A stretch of DNA of 14,226 nt from Rodentolepis nana (taxonomy: Eukaryota > Platyhelminthes > Cestoda > Cyclophyllidea > Hymenolepididae). Below are positions 1 to 8,309 of the stretch, in pieces. The translations under genes were made by a program, and so were the position numbers. The stretch is from contig UZAE01001265.1 in assembly GCA_900617975.1 (NCBI GenBank), positions 1-14,226 on the forward strand. Direction: 5' to 3'. The notes under the pieces were generated by a model. The model made no database searches. It was not told the origin of the DNA and saw only the letters and a list, made by a program, of their open reading frames with translations. Each line of letters begins with the position of its first letter. Position 1 is the stretch's first letter.

Positions 1-760
1 GACCAGTCAGCCTTCTTGAAGTTCCATGATAGCTTAGTTGGCATTTTCCTTGTCGTGCTTTTGCAGCCGATAGTAATACTAGCATAGACTGGTTTGTGAC
101 CAGAACCAGGATCGTCAATTATTTTGCAGCGTGTATGCTCACTGATGTCGCTTGAAGCCAAGAGTAAATCAGGAGTTGTTCTTGTTCCATTGTATTGCAA
201 ATATGTAGCAGGATCCTCATTACTGTAAATAAGTTCCAGAGGGTTGCTGTTTAGCATGCCTTTGATTTTTTTTCCAGTTATGTTTGTAGCCTTATAGCCC
301 CACCTGGTGGAATGGGCGTTGAAGTCTTCTAATACTACAGTTTTGCATGAGATGTTCAGAAGATATAATTTGAGACTATTCTGGAGTGGATTATAAACTA
401 TGTATACCTTGAAGTGGTTTTGACATTTCCAAACACCCTATCTGATTATTTCGCATATGTCTTGCGTCGAGCTCAGGCTCTTTATTAGATCGTAAGATGA
501 TGTGAGGCCTTCTTTTACTCCAGTCAGAATTTAACTTGTAACTTGGCAGTATTTAAGTAGAAATTACAGGGTGCAACCTGAAAATTGATAGTACTTAGTT
601 TGTCATCCAAAAAGTTTGCTTCTATAATTGTGAAAATGTCTATATCATAAAATTTTGAATTTTTTGGACTTGAATCTTTTTGTGCTGTGACATTCCTCCA
701 GTATTCCACTGGAGGATCTGTAGACGATGTGAACCGTCCTGTCGAGAGCGATTTCTCTTA
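1..760 (-). pseudogene. Copy G: LINE endonuclease-domain fragment (5' part of pol), runs off left edge
   Basis: Decayed N-terminal part of a non-LTR retrotransposon polyprotein. The APE-type endonuclease would nick chromosomal DNA to prime reverse transcription. On the minus strand, about 709-524 reads IDIFTIIEAN, whose Glu (codon 620-622) fits the metal-binding Glu of the EN fold. After a frameshift near 525, reading continues in another frame as ILTGVKEGLTSSYDLIKS, is broken by one TAG at 438-440, then stays open for about 145 codons to the window edge. That part holds VYNP, EDFNAHSTRWGY (Asp 324-326, Asn 318-320), TTPDLLLASSDIS and PGSGHKPV (His 96-98). The last motif is normally SDH, so Asp is replaced by Gly unless the family is naturally SGH. 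It ends with SWNFKKADW, the start of the EN-RT linker also seen at 8310. Upstream, about 760-690 reads TDPPVEYWRN and may be the tail of ORF1, fused by deletion; that part is inference. Identity as EN is firm; the right boundary is not. Confidence 0.85.
695..715. repeat. Perfect 8-bp hairpin inside copy G
   Basis: CCTCCAGT (695-702) and ACTGGAGG (708-715) are exact reverse complements around a 5-nt loop. The hairpin overlaps the codons for PPVEYWR on the minus strand, just before the endonuclease part begins. It may be a chance product of the Pro-Pro / Trp-Arg codons; no function is claimed. Confidence 0.6.
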
Positions 761-823
761 TAGCCTTGTTTCTAAGCTAATCATAATGATAGAAGTCAAA
801 TCAAATGCCGATAAATAGACTTT

Positions 824-903
824 TTTTGCCGTACGAAGATACGTTGTCCAGGGTGCACCACCATTTTGCCGTACGAAGATACGTTGTCCAGGGTGCACCA
901 CGT
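824..903. repeat. 40-bp tandem duplication, two copies
   Basis: A 38-bp stretch at 824-861 (starts TTTTGCCGTACG, ends GGTGCACCAC) recurs without a mismatch at 864-901; the period is 40 bp. Each unit contains the palindromes CGTACG and GGTGCACC, and the second unit runs into another palindrome, CCACGTGG (898-905). The repeat lies upstream (5' side) of copy G, on whose strand it would precede the coding fragment, so it could be part of a 5' untranslated region or unrelated flanking DNA. It is more GC-rich than the DNA around it. Both strands are open across it, but the reading frames look like by-products of the duplication. Confidence 0.9.
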
Positions 904-1365
904 GGAGTTATGTCCATCTCAAATAATGTTGAATATTTAAGTGAAGTGAATTTTACTTCTTTCACTGTGGTTTGGGCAATAATATTAATGTGATAATTGA
1001 TTACGATTTTCAATATTAAATATGTTAATAAATAAGATTTCGATAAAATCAATCTGCGCTATGTTGTACGCATCAACAACGCCTTGAACGTGGCATGATA
1101 AATGTGGCATTTTGTTAAAATAACGTAAAAGCCTTAGAGATTAGAAGATATATTAGGAATATGGCGGCGTTCGTGTATTATCCTGTGTGGTAGCAAGTTA
1201 ATGGTATCAACTTCTTTCGGCTGCTGAACACCGCTAACACTGATTTTCACTGAAACAATTTCTATTTAAAGTGCTTGAAAATTGTCCAATGATCTTATGA
1301 GTATTGGCCAAAGAGGAAAAGACAGTTTTCAAGTGGCTTGCTAAATTAAAGTTTAATTCTTTCCC

Positions 1366-1720
1366 TTTTCCATCTACCAGTTATGATGCACGCATTATCA
1401 ACTTTTTGCCATTTTTAGATTCACGACTGTAGTTATTTATTGGTTGATTTGTCATTTGGGTGGAATAATATTGTCGGTATATGAATATGGTTAGAAATTT
1501 TAAGTTAAACGAATTGGAAAACAAATGAGTGGGAGCGCATGCGAATTAATCATCGGCAGAAAAAGGGAACTCTAATATAAGTACTTTATGAATTTCGAAC
1601 TTCCTCATCATCCCACCGAATTCTACTTATTTAAATAAAAACACTTTTAAAGTTATCAGAGTCAATTATCTGCTACTTTACTTTACATTGCAAATCTATC
1701 CTTAATTGACTAGCATGCAC
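1366..1720 (+). repeat. Possible old direct repeat R3, copy 1
   Basis: Short shared words occur in the same order as at 2188-2495: TTCCATCT, then ATTTATTGGTTGA, AATAATAT and finally ACTAGCAT. The offsets drift from about 826 to 767 bp, as gaps in an old repeat would produce. Identity outside these words is low, so this may be chance in AT-rich DNA. The family is not recognised. Confidence 0.3.
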
Positions 1721-2187
1721 AAAGTATTGACGCAGAAGAAGTAGAAAGGAAATAAAGCTGCAACGTTGATAATTCGTGTAAATTACAATTCTCATTCAAT
1801 TTGTAAATTCTTCACAAATTGCTACAACGCAGGAGTGATATATGCTGACCGTGCCGAAAATATTGGAAAAAAGCACAAGGTAGAAGCAAGGAGAACGATG
1901 CTTTTTGCGGCTAGTAATGGTTTAAAGTGAAAAGATATTTTAATATTAAGATTTCGAGAGTGAGTGTAGGCGATGACGTGTCTTACAATATGATGATGAT
2001 AATATATGCTTCATATGAAGATTTGAAATAAACTCCCAGTGTAAGTGAGTAACTTTTTGCTAATTATTATTCTCTGTTGAATATTCTTGCCATCAACCCA
2101 TACTTAAATAATTAAAATGATTTATTTTTCGAAAATAAACCGTGGAGATGTGCGCTGTTTTAAAGAGTCATAGCGAAAAGTGTTTCC

Positions 2188-2495
2188 CTTCTTCAATTTC
2201 CATCTGCATTGTCTGCATGGGATTACAGAATATCGTCATTTATTGGTTGAGTTTGCGATTGAACTAAATAATATCTTCTATATGTGTTCATGTTAGGGAA
2301 TAACAAATCTAACGGAACTGTGAAATGTGGGTCAAATTGAACAGGAAACGAGTTTAAAATAATGCGTTAATATTCCAATTTGGAGTTCAGGAATTAATAT
2401 TTCACACCTCCGATTACAGAAAATTACTATTTTTTTATTGAAACTTTAGAATCTTTATCTATTTGCATTTATAAACTAGCATTGAAATGATTCAT
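2188..2495 (+). repeat. Possible old direct repeat R3, copy 2
   Basis: Partner of 1366-1720. The best-preserved part is around 2235-2255 (GTCATTTATTGGTTGAG, against GTTATTTATTGGTTGAT in the other copy), followed by a loosely alignable AATAATAT segment. No coding content and no clear ends are visible. Confidence 0.3.
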
Positions 2496-3129
2496 TTTCT
2501 TCAAAAGTAATGCTAAGTTATTAGGGTTGACAAAATAAGGCCAAGGTTTAGTTTAAATTAAAACCGCAATCTCGATGTATAGGAAAATTACACATAATTA
2601 AAGTTAAGAAAGTGTCATTTAAACAAGATTAATTTAAATAATATATAAGGTAACCCATTACATGAAAGATAAACCTGTGTTGGTAAAATTGCTACTTAGT
2701 TATTTAAGTAGCATTCATTAATTTTCAAGTAAATTTATATAAATATCTTGCCCTCACTGCTTTCAATGGCAAATAACTAAGACTGTACACTTTTGGGGAG
2801 TCTTCATTTATACAGTGTGAGCATCTTCCTAAATGAGATATGAACAAAAACAATCTCTAATCGAGGTTGAAGTAATCGGTTTAAATGGCTAAATGAGGTT
2901 TTCACTAGAAAACTTTTTCGGCGAATATATTCTCTATAGTGATGTTATTGGTTTCAATAGCTGCCAAATATGGTAAAATAAATATGCATGCTTTGCGCAT
3001 ACGTGTTATGTTTTTGACTTGGCGAATCACAACTTCCTGAGATTCTTCAGAGGAATGCCGGGGGGATATCACAGTATAAAAAGATCCAAATCTAGAAAAT
3101 CATACACACCTATGGTATAGACATATTCA

Positions 3130-3645
3130 CGATCATGGAAGTAAACCCTCTTCTTTGCTAAGTTTTATTCCCATAAGCAAAACTATTTTGTCAAAAAATT
3201 ATCATGAGGTATAAATAAACAAGTAAGAAAGTTTGGTAAAATTAAGGTTGACACAACAACACCACATAACGTAATTAATGAACCATTAAGACGTTGCAAA
3301 CTTAATCCTAATATAAACAGCTGAAGTGTAAATAGTCTTTTTGCAAAGACGGTATATATGTGGAATTTTAAAACAGAATGGGACGAAAGCCGAGAAAAAC
3401 ATGTCGACGATTTTAAACATAATCTGCGAGACTAGTTTCGTACCTAACGAATGGAAAGTAATACCAGTACTAAAAAGGGCAAAGACTCTATCAACCTTGA
3501 CAATTATAGGCCGATCTCCCTCACAAGCGTGTTGGCTAAACTTATGGAAAGAATCCTCACAAGCGTGTTGGCTAAACTTATGGAAAGAATGGTTAACAGG
3601 AGGCCGACCTGATCCCTTGAAATACTAACAAAGCATGCACAACAT
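3130..3645 (+). pseudogene. Copy E: LINE linker and reverse-transcriptase fingers fragment
   Basis: Internal fragment of the same LINE polyprotein. From about 3134 to 3330 the DNA aligns by eye with the linker region of copy D (shared words CTTTGCTAAG-like, GTTTGGTAAAATTAAG, CACAACAACACC). From about 3336 the RT begins: DGIYVEF, then after a one-base loss LKQNGTKAEKNM, ETSFVPNEWKVIPVL, and NYRPISLTSVLAKLMER, the typical RT fingers block. Several frame changes are needed, and a stop follows NRRPT near 3612; SLEILTKH is the last recognisable part. Both ends are abrupt: no EN, RT palm or 3' tail is attached, so this is a deletion remnant, not a simple 5'-truncated insertion. A 95-residue open frame at 3341-3628 is a mixture of right and wrong frames. 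RT identity is firm; the left limit is approximate. Confidence 0.85.
3519..3590 (+). repeat. 36-bp perfect tandem duplication inside the RT fragment
   Basis: The 36 bp at 3519-3554 (starts CCTCACAAGCGTG, ends GGAAAGAAT) are repeated exactly at 3555-3590. The length is 12 codons, so in the RT frame the block LTSVLAKLMERI is doubled without a frame change. The duplication is perfect although the surrounding copy is strongly decayed, so it looks younger than the insertion. Confidence 0.95.
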
Positions 3646-4089
3646 TCAAGTTGTTATCCATTTCAAAAAGTGCATTAGCCACTTTATTATCGAAAAAAGT
3701 CGTATAAAGAAACTCAATTTGCCTTAATTGAAGTAATTTGTTTGTAAAATTGTACTTTCATCGCAAATGGTAATAATGCGGCAATCAGCTAGAAGAAAAG
3801 AATGCAAACCACCAAGATATTAGTCAAAAGACGTAGCATGAAATTAAGAAAGTTAATTCAACATAGGTAAAATCGATTTTTAATAAAGCAGAGAATTTTT
3901 CACTTTGAGGGGGCGAAACATGTAGTGGAAACACCTATCTTGTGGATCAGGTAACGAAATGATCTGCAGACAGAAATATGCCATTCGTACAATTGTATTT
4001 TATGTAAGTATTACCATTGAAATTTCCTCAACGCCTCATTCTCTGGATCACTGTTAAAATAAAGGTACGATTACCGTCAGAGAACTCGA

Positions 4090-4306
4090 TTGGTGGTAAT
4101 TTCAAACTTGCATGCGATGAAACCATTTCGTAGTTAGCGAGCTAGCAGGCATTTTGCTTGCACATAATGAAACACTCTTACAACTAACCTCAGACTTGGA
4201 CACACTTGTAAGCTCCTCTTCTCTTCTGCATCACCTTATCCGTTGGTGGCAATTTGAGATCAACTCAAGTTAGCGCAATACTAATAGGCTGCAATTTTAC
4301 CACCAA
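4090..4306. repeat. Short inverted repeat pair about 217 bp apart
   Basis: TTGGTGGTAA at 4090-4099 and TTACCACCAA at 4297-4306 are exact 10-bp reverse complements. The inner bases (TTT and AATT) extend the similarity a little. The size would fit a tiny non-autonomous DNA element, but I see no flanking target-site duplication, and a third direct copy at 4243 argues for a locally repeated word instead. Confidence 0.3.
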
Positions 4307-4511
4307 CTAATTACAATCACCGCCAGCATATATGATCATACTCTAAATGCAAATACGAGTCTCTGTATCAATAATGCTTTGTGATTTTCAACCTCTTTGC
4401 ATGCGTTCATTGCTCATTAATAACATTAAATCCTACCATTACCTGTCCCATCCATGAAACATTGTAACGCATGCTAAAATTTCATCCACACTGAACAGTT
4501 TCATTTAATGC

Positions 4512-4530
4512 TATTCACCATAGGTGAATA
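4512..4530. repeat. Perfect 8-bp hairpin
   Basis: TATTCACC (4512-4519) pairs exactly with GGTGAATA (4523-4530) around the 3-nt loop ATA. It has no terminator-like T run after it and no gene beside it, so I assign no role. Confidence 0.5.
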
Positions 4531-5529
4531 TTTCATTGACTCCCGATTTCGCGCAAATGAAATTGAAGAGCAATTATTGTGTTCAATCATAAACCCATGC
4601 CATACTTGACATCTTACAGTTAATTGATTAAAAGATAGAGGTAGATCAGTTTACAACCGCTTCAAAATTTCCACCATGTTATGGTGTCTTGAAATTACAC
4701 AATCTCAAACCACTCTTCTCACCTCCAATCATGTTCGTGCGTTAATACCCTCCTTTGGTCACAGCGATCTCAATCTCGAAATATGACATAGAGATGGAGG
4801 AAGTAGATTTAATTGCTCAATTAGAAGTGCGTTTATGGGATAGGAAAATCATTTATTTAAAGCCTTTTCAGCGTATCAAGCAAATAGCACAAAAACAACT
4901 TTCATTAATCTGCAATCTTTGAATGACACTCATTGCCTTTATATATAATAGCCAACATTTGCTAGTTCCGATCAATTCACTTGACTTTTGCGGAAAGAGT
5001 ATCTTAAAATAATCTCTATTAATGAAACCTTCACAAATTCCTAGGAGGCCCGAGTGCTTAATATTCTTCAGAGAAAATATGCTGATGTAAAATGAACAAT
5101 TCAAAATATTTGATGATTACTTTAAGTAACACTAGTGAAGTTCACGCTATGCTTATCTTATTTAAATTACTATTTCTCAGCTGGGAGGTTGAAAGAGGTG
5201 ACTTTGATAGCAGGGTGTGCATAACTCACTTCTTACTCTAAACTGATGTCAGTGTCTGCACTCACTCAACAAATGGAAACATCTAAATGCGTCGATGCCA
5301 CTTTCATGTACAAGAGATTATATTTGATCTACTTGTATACATCCCACACAACTTACCTTATAATTAGCAAATCAAGTTTGTGCGTGGATGTCGAGTCTGT
5401 GATGTGCTTACAGCGATTCCCTTTCAACTGATTTCGAAATCTGCACACGCCCGCAAGGGACACACAACCTTCTTGGTTGGTCCACTCAAGTATGCATATT
5501 TTTAATTTAAAATATCAACTGCCCTGTCC

Positions 5530-5754
5530 AGGTTATTTCAATAAAATTTTACAATTGTGGCCATGAGTGAAAGGTCAAAATTCGGTTATGCCTCTGATAT
5601 AAATATACCAAGAGAAAGGCAATAATTCGAGTGAAGGACATCATTTTGGAAGAACCGTTAAATAGTGAAATGCGATTTCATGTTGTCTGTCCATATTTCT
5701 TGAAACAGAGACTTTAAGTTAGTTGGGTGCTAAATAGCCAAAAAATACTTCTTG
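5530..5754 (+). repeat. Unidentified dispersed repeat R2, copy 1
   Basis: This segment matches the reverse complement of 11705-11930 over its whole length. Shared blocks in order: TTGTGGCCATGA, CTCTGATATAAATATA (CT/TCTGATATAAATATA), ATTTCATGTTG, CATATTTCTT, GCTAAATAGCC. By eye the two copies agree at roughly three quarters of positions, with small gaps. No protein frame is conserved between them. It lies about 60 bp upstream of LINE copy A in the same orientation. It could be a non-autonomous element or an unrecognised untranslated part of a retrotransposon; the family is unknown to me. Confidence 0.7.
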
Positions 5755-5787
5755 TCAACCAGGTTTCGTCAAGGTCACAATCCATTC

Positions 5788-5814
5788 AGGCACTATGATT
5801 GAAATATAGTGCCT
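5788..5814. repeat. 9-bp perfect hairpin at the edge of copy A
   Basis: AGGCACTAT (5788-5796) and ATAGTGCCT (5806-5814) are exact reverse complements around a 9-nt loop. The stem ends where recognisable LINE sequence (GGTCATTGGCATTAGAGG, from about 5815) starts. Its position between R2 and the LINE makes it a candidate junction structure, but chance is possible. Confidence 0.6.
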
Positions 5815-6256
5815 TCTTTGGTCATTGGCATTAGAGGCAGAGTTTGCCGACGCACTTGCTAAGAAGAGGGCAAAATTTCTCAGTGCATAGACAGGTCGTT
5901 GTTTTCAACACAATGAAGTCCTTAATCAGGAGAGAATTCAAGACCTCAATGTGCAACTTAAAACTTGAACAAAGAAGAAGCATTAGACAGTGGCAATCTT
6001 TGGCATAACCATCTGACCAAGAATTGAAGCCGTTGCTCAATATAAGCAAGATTGCATGCCACAGCACCAGCATAGTCTAGGAGTAGCCACTCAACCAACA
6101 TGCCGACTGATTAGGTTTCCAGCTATAAAGATAATGAAGAAAACGCAGAGATTCTGGGAAGCCAGAAGACAGATAATGAACGGCTATATATGTTTACGTT
6201 CTTACCAACGGGGGAAGCTGAATTCAACTAAGTGGCTAATGATAAAAATATCCTAA
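5815..6256 (+). pseudogene. Copy A: LINE RNase H end and pol C terminus
   Basis: 5'-truncated fragment of the LINE polyprotein. It begins inside RNase H at the GHCGI-type motif (here GH-GIRG, broken by a small deletion), then EFADALAKKRAK, matching NKLADALPKKG in copy B and NELAGTLAKMG in copy F. It continues through the region equivalent to DWPRIEAVAEFRLRTGHD in copy F, but with frameshifts, and ends in an open frame from about 6056: QHSLGVATQPTC, FPAIKIMKKTQRF, WEARRQIMNG, stop at 6254-6256. Between the CPLC-like cysteine and FPAIK about 36 bp present in copy B are missing. The 3' tail follows directly, so this is a standard 5'-truncated insertion that later decayed. RNase H normally removes the RNA strand of the hybrid; no catalytic core remains here. 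Confidence 0.85.
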
Positions 6257-6870
6257 AGTCTGTCATTTGAATTAAATAATTATATATTTTTGCGTTTTTT
6301 TATTATGCATTTAAATTTTTTTGTGTTGATCCAAAGCGGGTTCAACAAAGAAAGCTATTCTGAAGCAAATATTAAATTCACTACCACTACTTATTCATTT
6401 AAGTATGTTTGAATATCAAATAATCAGAAATATAACCAATTACCTCTTTTTTTGTTTGAAATAGCTAAACCATATTGATGAATCGATTCATCTATTAAAA
6501 AAGGCTTACTATTTTCAAATATTTAATAGATCAATTGACACATTATATTTCAAGTCAAGATTTTTGGAGCATAATTTTTGGTGGCATCGTGGTTTTGTCG
6601 AACATTATTCATTCTCAGTTTTGAAATTTATGGTTGCCGAATAAACACCTAATAAAGTGCTGTCACTCAAAGGCATTATGATGGTTTATGAGGTTTTATC
6701 TTGAAGCATTAGATGTGTTACATTGGTGGTAGAGAATACCACCTTCTTATTTCAACTGCATTTTCTTGAATAACTATTTGTTCCATTTGACACGAGTCAT
6801 TAAAATCAAGACTAAAAATAATCCTTCGTGCACAAATAAGATCCATAGCTTAAGGCTTGAGACTGTTCAA
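6257..6870 (+). mobile_element. Copy A: 3' untranslated tail of the LINE
   Basis: About 610 bp directly after the pol stop that align with 9561-10216 (+) and with the reverse complement of 10645-11285. Shared landmarks in order: TTCTGAAGCA, TATTCATTTAAGTAT, GAATATCAAATAAT, GGAGCATAATTTTTGGTGGC, GCCGAATAAACACC, GTCACTCAAAGGCAT, CTTCTTATTTCAA, GACACGAGTCATTAAA, CACAAATAAGATC. No frame is open. The shared part fades at about 6870. I see neither a clear poly(A) or simple-repeat tail nor a target-site duplication. Confidence 0.85.
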
Positions 6871-7379
6871 AATATGGACGATCATTCAATTAAATTAAGA
6901 TTCCGAATAAATGGATTTACTTTAAGGGTTGAGTAGTGTTTTACTTGTCGTAGGATTAATACGGAATTAATAAGTAAGTTTTTGTTTAATTTCCATAAAT
7001 GAATGAAACAGATTTTCTGAAAAAAATTATTTTTTGGAAAGCATTTCTAATGTTGAAATGCAACATGCACATAGTAAAAGCGTGAATGTTGTTTCTGTTT
7101 CAATATTGAACAGTAAAGGCGTTATTTATAAAGAACGTTCCATAAATTCAAAGTAGTAATATGTATTTTTGCAAGCTTTGGCTTTGATTCCTGTTGCGGA
7201 AATATATTGTTGCCTTAACAGAACTGAGTAAACGTACAATTTATTTCATTAGTTTTTACCCAGGTTTAATTGCACCCTAAGTGAGTACCATACCCCGAGG
7301 TCGTCAGGCCAACACATTTTTTAACAAAAATAATGTCATTAATCCCAATGATATAGCTGATTACCATAGCTAGCTTTTT
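6871..7379. other. Non-coding spacer between copies A and F
   Basis: About 500 bp of AT-rich DNA with no coding frame, no LINE match and no long repeat that I can recognise. It separates copy A (+) from copy F (-). Confidence 0.5.
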
Positions 7380-7875
7380 TGAAGGTGTTTTGCCAAGCAA
7401 TCGTGTCCGGTACGTAGTCTAAACTCAGCAACGGCTTCGATTCTTGGCCAGTCGGGTATGTCGGAGATTGCCACTGTCAACTGTTTCTACTTTGTTCGAG
7501 CTTTATTTTCGTTGCACCTTGAGGTATGGAATTCTCTCCTGATTAAGGCATTCATTTTGTGGAAAGATATCGGCCGGCAAAATCGGTGTCCCCATCTTAG
7601 CAAGTGTGCCAGCAAGCTCATTGCCTTTAATGTCTCAGTGACCAGGGATCCATTGTAGAACCACTGTTTTGTTTTCTCTCTTAGCAGCTGATAGAGTTTT
7701 CTACATTCCTTTATCTCAGCTATTTTGAGTGAATTTCTGTTTCCGATTGAGTCCAAAAGTATCACCGCTTTGGTTAATTTCGTATTCAGACAACATAATT
7801 GGCTTAGTGCTATCCTAATGGCTTTTATTTCCACTTCAAAAGCGGAATATCTTCCGGGGTAAGCCCCCCAACCTT
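7380..7875 (-). pseudogene. Copy F: LINE RNase H domain fragment
   Basis: The best-preserved RNase H stretch in the window. Reading right to left: GAYPGRYSAFEVEIKAI (with the Glu of the RNase H core), RIALSQL, then KAVILLDS (the Asp position), then an open frame to about 7670. There a frame change reveals VVLQWIPGH, an in-frame stop where GHC would be, and DIKGNELAGTLAKMGT. After another break the C-terminal part reads ISDIPDWPRIEAVAEFRL and RTGHDCLAKHL. The match stops abruptly at about 7380, so both the first RNase H strand (TDG motif) and the pol C terminus with 3' tail are absent. The 115-residue open frame at 7487-7834 is correct at its N-terminal half and out of frame in its C-terminal half. 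Loss of the 3' end implies later deletion or rearrangement. It is non-functional. Confidence 0.88.
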
Positions 7876-8309
7876 AGCAATATGGAGAAACAGACTTAGG
7901 ATTTAGAATACTTATATTCAAGTGTATATCGGTTGTATCTTGAGTTGTGTTTTATGTTAAGTATTTAGAGAGTTCTCAACGGACAGGGGCTTCAAGCATT
8001 ATATAAAATTAAGGTTTGATATCAACGTAGAGATATTGATTTTTAATTGGTCGAAATATCTCTGGATTGGTGACTTCATTCGCTTTATGATGTAATTGCC
8101 ATCGCATCTGCCAGTGCCTATTAGCACAAGTCATGCTAGCCTTTATGCGAGTATATTCGAAAAAATGTAATGCTTAATCGATGAAAATTTTGCATGATAT
8201 GATTTTTTAATTTAACAAAACTAAGTGCTAAGTTCTAATTTCAGAATATTTTTTCTAAATCATCATTATATCTATTTCCTTTAAAGAATGTTTAAGCATA
8301 AAGATAAAT
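7876..8309. other. Non-coding spacer between copies F and B
   Basis: About 430 bp of AT-rich sequence with no credible gene and no recognised repeat. The LINE match of copy B begins at about 8310, that of copy F ends at about 7875. Confidence 0.5.

Larger units (their letters stand above)
906..3129. other. AT-rich non-coding stretch, no gene seen
   Basis: About 2.2 kb without a credible coding frame on either strand. I see no LINE protein match, no RNA gene and no long perfect repeat. Small items are a 12-bp palindrome CTTCATATGAAG at 2009-2020 and short GAT runs near 1990. A weak direct repeat is listed separately (1366-1720 and 2188-2495). I cannot say whether host introns or distal regulatory DNA lie here. 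Confidence 0.6.
3646..5529. other. AT-rich non-coding stretch with small inverted repeats
   Basis: About 1.9 kb with no credible gene. Open frames at 4868-5104 (-) and 5246-5431 (+) show no family motif. Structural details: TATTCACC/GGTGAATA (4512-4519 and 4523-4530) is a perfect hairpin with a 3-nt loop; TTGGTGGTAA at 4090-4099 is the reverse complement of TTACCACCAA at 4297-4306, with a related TTGGTGGCAATTT at 4243-4255; CAACC/GGTTG (5465-5469, 5475-5479) is a short hairpin. No LINE protein trace is recognisable here. Confidence 0.55.

Noticed and set aside
801..1052. Open frames on both strands across the 40-bp tandem repeat (801-1052 minus, 805-993 plus)
   Set aside because: They exist because the duplication is stop-free in several frames. 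Neither shows a domain or a plausible start, and they overlap each other.
4868..5104. 78-residue open frame on the minus strand
   Set aside because: No motif, no match to the LINE family, a length expected by chance, and no gene signals around it.
5246..5431. 61-residue open frame on the plus strand
   Set aside because: Short, no recognisable domain, isolated; treated as chance.
5831..6073. 80-residue open frame on the minus strand opposite copy A
   Set aside because: Antisense shadow of the RNase H end; the plus strand carries the conserved LADALAKK-type block.
6257..6870. Target-site duplications or a poly(A)/simple-repeat tail ending copies A and B
   Set aside because: I searched the flanks by eye and found no convincing direct repeat or tail, so exact insertion boundaries are not claimed.
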